DNA of 64,000 nucleotides from Acanthopleura granulata (Eukaryota > Mollusca > Polyplacophora > Chitonida > Chitonidae), in NCBI GenBank assembly GCA_016165875.1, contig JABBOT010000015.1:1891921-1955920 (forward strand). The letters are read 5' to 3'. How positions within the stretch are numbered: position 1 is the first letter of the stretch; each line of letters opens with the position of its first letter. The position numbers and the translations under genes are program-made. The notes below the pieces were generated by a model. It was not told the DNA's origin. It ran no database searches and saw only the letters and a list, made by a program, of their open reading frames with translations. Below, piece after piece: positions 57,500-64,000 of this stretch.

Positions 57500-60400
57500 A
57501 CGATGACAAAGGTTTTCGTCTGCCGTGCTTTCGTCTTGTATCTGGATTTCGCTTTAAATTAACACGATGAGTTAATAAGCCCAGGTGGTACAGCCCAGGA
57601 ACGAAGTGCGTACGCAGCAAGAAAACATCAATTAGCCATCCCCAGGAGAACTCATCAAGTGGTTTATCATCTGTAGTGATCATGAAATCGAAGGCTTTTG
57701 GGTTCGCTGACTGCCTGGATTGACCCTTCTATGGACATAGAAAAGAAGGTGCAGTCATTGAACCTTTACAGGTTTCATGCCTTGCCTTTTCGGTGGCATC
57801 CTGTAAAGTTCCATATACAACCTTTTTATATATTATTCATAAGTTTCTTGAGAACGCAGACATTTCTTGTTAGCACGTTCCTGGAAGCCGCTGAATAGAC
57901 AAGGTAAAAGCCCTTATCTTACAGACGAGAAGGAAGCAGAGCTGGAGGTTGTATGTGTTAAGTATTGTGTACGATTCCGGAAGAGCGGCGCTTTAAAGGA
58001 TGAGCTGAGAGGAAACTGTTCCTGGACGACAATACATGTTCCTAGTCAATTGAACAGAACACCTCTGTTATTATAATGTCTCTTGCATTACCTGTGCTGT
58101 TGTTGGAAGGTACTGCCTTCGAACTCACAATTACTATTTTATTACCACAGCTATTAATTGAAATTCACTACTCCCAGATTAACCTCTTTCTGGAAATTAA
58201 ATTGCCTGCCAGCAGTAAGGGGAAATTCGAACGGACTACACAGAAATATCCAAGCACACCGTTTTTTGTCGTGATGTTGCAGTACATGTGTACTTCCTAA
58301 AAACTACCAGAGTGCACATGCACCTGGATGTGTGACGTAATCCAAGAAATAACCAAAAAGCACACGACTTGGGACCCCTTTGTTAAAGGCGGGAAGAGGT
58401 TTCACGAGTTTCCCATTACTTTGTTCTTGTCTGTAACGGAATTCTGTTTTGATAACGCTTTTGAACAACCTATAGGAAAGGGACACTTAGCTTTTGCCAC
58501 TAAGATTTACATCATCAAGGGAATGAGAGCCTAACGGCATTGAGGAGTGATACAGTTTCAGCGAGTCAGTCCTCGCACGATTAGGTGCTAAATCCTTCAG
58601 TAGAATTTAGCAATACACATTGAAAGGTAAGACAGCCAGATGCTTCTGTTGTTATTGGTGTTTCCTTATTTTCAGTTTCATGTAAATGTGGAATCAAAGT
58701 AAGAATAAAATATTTCCTTGCAGAGAGCATTTTGCGGAGAAGTTTAAACGATGTTCTTACCCTTCATTGGAACTCTTGTTCTTGACGATGGGGCCTGATC
58801 AGTTTTCTCTGCGAATTCTTGAAATAACAACTAAGCTTGCTACTTATGAAAGAAATTTTACACGAGAATTACAATACAACCTGTAAGTTACATACATTTC
58901 TATAGTTTATATCCATGCAGACTGAAAATGTGTTTCGAGTGAAACAACTGGAATTCGAAAAATCCCCTCGAGCGCCGCTGTACCCTCTCCAACAACATTC
59001 TACCTCACTCAGTTGCTATATACATTTCGTCTTCACTCATGTTTGCTTAGCCAGGCAATAGTATTCCATCTTGGAAGATGGCTGTACGCTCCTCTTCCTG
59101 CGTTTCTATGAGATTGTAGGTTCCTGTTATCTTATTCTCAACCAGTCACACTACCAAGCTGCTGTTTCGAGCCGAAATTCATCGAGTGCCTATATTGGTC
59201 AATCGATGTACCGCTAGGAATTAGCACTGACCCCCATATCGTCACTCCAGGTGTTTGGGGACAAATAACCTGCATTGATTGGCAGCTGGAGCCGCCGAGT
59301 GGCATGGCTTACAGGCTAAAGACATACCTATGTTCCTTGTGACATTTTAATATTTGCTGAGACCGAAAAAGATGCACTGTGGTAATGAGAACTATCCTGT
59401 GATGGATTATCGTGTAATAAATTATTAACATGGCTTCATTGCTGTCAGAATACATGTAGTTATATGTCTGAATTTCTTCTTTGCTTCCTTGGTTGACTGA
59501 ATAGTTAGAAAATAATGACTTTTGTCTAGTCCCTGTTTTATTTTCGTACAGTAAACGCGCAAGGGTTTTAATTTTAGAATAATGTGCTTCAAGCCCCACA
59601 ATTCAAATATTTAAACAGTAAACTTTAGTATAAACCAATTACACATTTAAGTAAAGAAATTTTGCAGGTGATATAAGTTAAGACAAGACTCTATTCCATT
59701 ATAAACCCGGCATTAAAGTTTGGAGACGTGATCATCTAAGCAAAAGTGCGCTGTTGTGTTGCCACGGCTGTTCCCAAGATCGACATGAAAACGCAAGCAT
59801 GTGCCTGGTCTGTTGGCCAGGCGACGGCGACAAGAGTACCTTTGCCTCCAGGGAATTATTATGGGGATTTTGATGTGAAACGTCTGCCTGTTTATAAGAA
59901 AGCTGTAAAAGAAGAATCTATCTGCAGAGATACGAACAAACGCCTTTCGCATTTTGTGTAATTTAATTAAGATAAATCATTGGAAAAAGAGAAAGGAATT
60001 GAGGCCGAGGCAATGTCTTTAAAGAAAATACTACACGGGACAAATAATCGCATTGAAATACAAGCTTCAAAATATGACAAGCCATTTCCTTTAAGAGAGA
60101 CGGAGAAAAATCGATGGCAAAACGCTAAAATGGTCAAAAGAGAAACCGAGAATCACTCCGGCTTCCTGACATCAGTTCAGCAAGAATTTAAGACATCGTT
60201 AAGGCGATCGTATTCTTGATATTCTGACAGTGTATGTCGGGGACCGTAATCGTAGTTACTGTTTATTCATATGGTAATGGTTGTAAGCGGCTTGGTTGTG
60301 TCGCTTGTCAGCCGAATTGGTATTGTTATTATACCAGTTGTTTTAGCGCTGGAGTGTGGTTCGAATCCAGGTTGAATTCATGTCGCGTCAAGTGACCGTT

Positions 60401-61960
60401 ACTGACATTGTGCTTTATTGGATTTAAGAATATTGTAAAATTTGGTGAACTATTTCTTGTCTACGTTAGATTAAGTAATGCATTCGCTTGGATAAATGAC
60501 AATTATATTCAGCGTGATTTATATTCTCCATATTGCAACTACGTTGTCAATAATAGTGTGCTAAATTACAGGAATATTTTATTGGTTTGTGCGTTGAGTG
60601 GTTAGGTGGTGTAGTTTATATAGGGCTGCGGTAAGTCGTTTGCTGATATTGCAACACTGTCGGTACTCTGTGGTTGGTGTCTGTGATCTGTGTATGAGCG
60701 ATAGGTGTGGGCAGGGCCATTGTCTTGTGGTGGTTGGTGTACTGATTTTGGCAGATTGATGACTATGGAGTCGCTCTGTACTTGTACTTGCTCTGTAAGT
60801 TGTATTGAGGGTGTGCTTCGCCTATGTGAAACTCTAATTTATCACAGCTGAGTGTATTTAGTTTGCGGTTGTTATAAATGTTGGATAGTCGTCACACGGG
60901 ATATTATTCTTGTAATCAGTAACGATAACAGTAGTCTGATGTTGCTGACAGCTTGATTTGCAATCTTTTCCAATCTGGTTGATCATTACCATCCGCTTTA
61001 TTTTGTTCATTTGTATTCCTGGCCTAACCGATAATATCGTGGACTGGGTTTTTGAAGTACACGTGTATTTTGTTGCGTTTACTAATTGTTTGCCTTGCCT
61101 GGGTTTTCCTTTGTATTCTGTATTTGTCGAATAAAGCTGCATTCCTATCCCGTCTTCCCCTTCTTAAGTGTCTCAGCCCTCTCCGACATATACACTATGA
61201 AATACGGTCTTAATAGTCGTAAAAACACACAGAAATATTACCTTATGCTATCAGAATGTATCAGATTTACAAGCTGCCTTAACTGTAGCTGATAGATGAC
61301 TCATGAGTGTCTTAGTACGAGATAATTGTCAGCCCATGAGGTCCCATGCACCAAGCAGGGTGAAGTCTTCCTGACCTCACTCAGAGTCAGTCATGGTTTG
61401 TTTGTTTGTTTTTGTTGTGGTTGTTGTTTCTTTTTTATTTGTTTGTTTTTTATTTTTCTGCATATGTAGGTATTCCGGACGATTCCATCTCCGTTTCCAA
61501 TCCTTACCTGTTGGTTTGAAATGAATATCTGTAAATACTTGATTTGACTTGAAGAACAAAAGAAAAAACTTTTACGTGGGAGATGTGGTTTATCAATACA
61601 AGGTTTTAGCCTTTGCCGTGTGTTCGAATCCAGGGGTGGTAACGATTTTGCGGAAACACTGGTGTAACCAGCCCAGGAGGACCAATCACGTAACAACAAC
61701 GACAAACAACGTCCCACGATTGGCTATGTTGAGTTGGCGACACCGATGTTTCCGTCTAGTTGTAAGCGTCCCAGGTCTTGCACGTTGGCCATACCTCTAA
61801 AGTATGGCCTGGTTCTTTGTTTATGTTGGTTATTTCCGTCAAACTCTTAGTAATAGGGCGGGAAGGAAATGGCATAAATGAAAAACGCCCTTTTTCTGAC
61901 ACAAATACACTAAGAACCCCAGAGAGCAATATGCGAATGTGCCAGAACAGTGAATTATGT
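57500..61960 (+). repeat. Tandem array, unit C, split by a solo LTR
   Basis: Blocks P (57540-57710, first part lost), Q (57950-58620), R (58660-58900), S (59180-59340), Y (59500-59640), Z (59740-59965), W (59965-60230) and V (61200-61410) follow. A stretch at 61540-61960 matches unit A at 52.2-52.45 kb (TTTCTGACACAAA, GAGCAATATGCGAATGTG versus AAGCAATGTGCGAATGTG). The frames in Z (DFDVKRLPVYKKA) and W (MSLKKILHGTNN, ASKYDKPFPL) are open only here; units A and B have stops in the matching frames. Confidence 0.75.
60235..61188 (+). mobile_element. Solo-LTR-like insertion, 954 bp
   Basis: The insert interrupts unit C between blocks W and V, which lie almost side by side in units A and B. It starts TGTCGGGGACCG and ends CTCTCCGACA, so it has TG...CA ends and a 6-bp terminal inversion TGTCGG/CCGACA, as LTRs of Gypsy- or BEL-type elements do. 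AATAAA at 61130-61135, about 55 bases from the right end, fits an LTR polyadenylation signal. The flanks TGTA and TATA could be a 4-bp target duplication with one change. No internal retroelement genes are present, so it is a solo LTR or an LTR-derived insert. Confidence 0.65.
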
Positions 61961-63029
61961 TCTAAAATGTACGGCATTAAGAGACGTAAAAGCAATTGTA
62001 TATATTACCGACACGAATACGTATGAAACGTGCATCTAGCCTTAATTGTATCTGATATATGACTATTTTTCTCTTGGTCTCTGAAAGCAAACTTCCTGTC
62101 ATTTACTTCTTTCGGGTTTAGGTCGATTTGGGGCGTTTTTTCTTTTTTCTTTTTTTTTTTTTCTCTTTTTTTTTGTCGCAACACAACTAGGAACACAGAT
62201 TGTGTTTCTTAATTAGATGTATTGGAATATCAGTCTTTAACGCCATACGCGAGAATATAGGTAAATATACTTGGGCAGCGAGAATTTCAGGGACACTTCT
62301 AAACTCAGAGAAAACAATCGAATTTCCAGAGGTACGGCACACGATGTTATCGACAAAGACAAAGCGGAACGGGGGGGGGGGGGGCGGGACACTAGCAAGT
62401 GTGTTTTTGTGTGTGACAAAAGTGGACTTTCATTCAACCATGTCCGTTGTCACTCAAGTATTACTCATCTTTTTTGGTGTAAGTAACACAGCCTTTTCCC
62501 AAACATTATTTGGGTTTGAACTTGCACCATCAGTGACCAGGGAGAGGCACTGATCACATAACTACTCGTACCTGCAATAAAGAAGCTTCACTTTGTGGGG
62601 CGTTTAAAAAGTCAGCACATTCTTTTCTATCGGACACTTTCGTTACTATATTATTATTTTTTTTACTTCCACGTGGACTAGCACAGTCCTACATTTGTCA
62701 GCTACATGTATATGACAGACATCTGTACACAACGACTTTAATTAAGCTCCAACCCCCCAACCCCCATTTCACAGTGGCGATTTTGTACACATGTGATTCA
62801 TGTTCTTCTGTATCAAAAGAGTGTGAAATATGACTGGTTGTGAACCGTGTGACCCTTTGGCTAATGAAACAGAACAAAATGGTTGGAATCCGTGTGTTTT
62901 AATGATAACACATCTGTATTCCTATCGTAGGATGGTTTTGATGCAAAACAATGGCTTTAAAGGTATGGTTCTGGAGTGCACATTGTTGAAGCAGTGGTCG
63001 AAATTACTCAATGAAAACTTCATTTGGTA
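61961..63029. other. Spacer between units C and D, low-complexity tracts
   Basis: A T-rich run lies at about 62138-62174, and G14 occurs at 62371-62384. Frames across it (up to 117 codons at 62200-62553) run through the G tract and have no domain. No block of the array was recognised. Confidence 0.4.
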
Positions 63030-63450
63030 ATAAGACTCAGAAAGTAGATTTACCAATGAAGCTGTAACGGTGCTTGTGCCCCTCATTGCTGGCAGCCCAG
63101 GTTTGGTCAGAGTACCTGATATCGGCCTAGAAATGATCGTATGTCGCCGGGCTGATGATGACCGAGAGCCCTGGTATCTTTGGTATTTATGGAACCAGAG
63201 CAAGGGACGTCCTGTTGATCAATTAAGAGATAGGCCTTTTTCAATGGAAGGGAACCCCGGTAATCATATAAACATTCCAGCCGATGCCAGCGATGTCGCT
63301 CTAAATTGACAAGTGTTAAGTCCAAGTGGTAAAGACCTAGTACGAAGTACGTGCGCAGCAACAAAACAGGAATTAACGATCCTCCACCGGACTGCCGAAT
63401 GGGTTATCTTCTGTAGTGATCGTCACAGCAAAGGTTCGCTGATGCGTATG
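63030..63450 (+). repeat. Tandem array, partial unit D (block P only)
   Basis: It matches block P of units A to C: AATGAAGCTGTAACGGTGCT, TTTGGTCAGAGTACCTGATA, GATGTCGCTCTAAATTGACA, ACGAAGTACGTGCGCAGCAA and GGTTATCTTCTGTAGTGATC. The 79-codon frame 63070-63309 (GLVRVPDIGLEMIVCRRADD) is open here; unit A reads GLVRVPDTDQKMVVCRRGND and then stops. Similarity ends near 63450. Confidence 0.75.
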
Positions 63451-63886
63451 TGAAGCACGGGGTTGGGTGGGGATGATAGGCGCTTGATGAGACACGGGAA
63501 AGAATGGAACGTTTCTATTTACTTCGCACCATAAGTTCAAGAATCATTGACATGACGTGGTTGTTTGTTTATGCCTTGAGTGAGAAATTGTGTGCAAAAT
63601 ATTGTCTGGTGGGTTGATATTGATTAATTGAGTTGTTTTTGATGGTTTACCCGTTTATAAATTTAAGGGTGCATAAGCCATATACGTGCAATGCAGTGTA
63701 CAAATGAGGTCAATTTAACTTTTATCTCAGACTATTTAACAAAACTGTCAGCCTGATCAAGACGTTATTGTGTTTTGCATTCAGCCCCTAGGCGTGAGCT
63801 TATATAGAGGGTATTCTCTCTATTTCCCTGCAACGATTCTTCTTTTGGCCTTACTGGGAATAAGTGGTCGGCGATGTCTCTTGTCT
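63451..63886. other. Noncoding stretch, no gene seen
   Basis: The Q block expected in a complete unit D was not found here, so the last unit is truncated or strongly diverged. No other feature is visible. Confidence 0.35.
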
Positions 63887-64000
63887 ATATTTATTCATTT
63901 ACTTATTTGATTGTTTTTTTTAGGCCGTAGTCAAGAATATTTCACTTATATGACGGCACCCAGCATTATGACGGGAGGAGACCGGGCAGAGCCTACGATC
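63887..64000 (-). repeat. SINE family 1, cut by the window edge
   Basis: The reversed tail ATTTATTCATTTACTTATTT, GATTGTTTTTTTTAGGCCGT, CAAGAATATTTCACTTATAT, CCAGCATTATGACGGGAGGA and CCGGGCAGAGCC match the other minus-strand copies. The head would lie beyond the window. Confidence 0.85.

Noticed and set aside
60340..60380. GTGGTTCGAATCCAGG resembling a Pol III B box
   Set aside because: It lies inside the solo-LTR-like element with no A box at the right distance, so it is not called as a tRNA or SINE.
62200..62553. 117-codon plus-strand frame
   Set aside because: It runs through a G14 tract that encodes polyglycine, and it has no domain; the tract alone keeps the frame open.

Overview
The window is animal nuclear DNA, most probably from a lophotrochozoan and likely a mollusc. 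Long open frames are almost absent, SINE copies with tRNA-like heads recur on both strands, fragments of non-LTR retrotransposons are present, and the one recognisable protein is a neuropeptide precursor of a type known from molluscs and annelids. There are no operons, bacterial-type genes, rRNA genes, free-standing tRNA genes or CRISPR arrays. The lineage is an inference from repeats and one gene; no marker fixes it.

Left part (1-12.6 kb): the best gene is at 5.1-5.6 kb on the minus strand. It encodes a 149-residue secreted precursor that ends in a predicted amidated peptide resembling the NKY (neuropeptide KY) family. Around it lie SINE fragments, a hairpin-like repeat and unremarkable noncoding DNA.

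Middle part (12.6-46 kb): two decayed 3' ends of non-LTR retrotransposons (12.7-13.9 and 28.7-29.1 kb), several SINEs (one with a perfect 13-bp target duplication), a probable broken minus-strand gene at 19.4-20.3 kb, two weak small-gene candidates (23.1-23.4 and 25.0-25.2 kb), a 55-bp minisatellite at 33.7 kb with a lone related unit at 30.4 kb, a degenerate short-period repeat at 16.8-17.1 kb, and families of local duplicates at 41.5-44.1 kb.

Right part (46-64 kb): a reverse-transcriptase-like fragment with a YIDD motif at 46.9 kb, then the most striking structure of the window. This is a tandem array of diverged units of about 3.4-5.7 kb (starting near 49.1, 53.9, 57.5 and 63.0 kb) that keep the same order of conserved blocks. 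A SINE with target duplication entered the first unit, and a 954-bp solo-LTR-like element (TGTCGG...CCGACA) entered the third. What the unit encodes, if anything, is not clear; all reading frames across it are broken.

Nothing seen works as a multi-gene pathway. Apart from the neuropeptide gene, the window reads as intergenic or intronic DNA shaped by transposons and local duplication.
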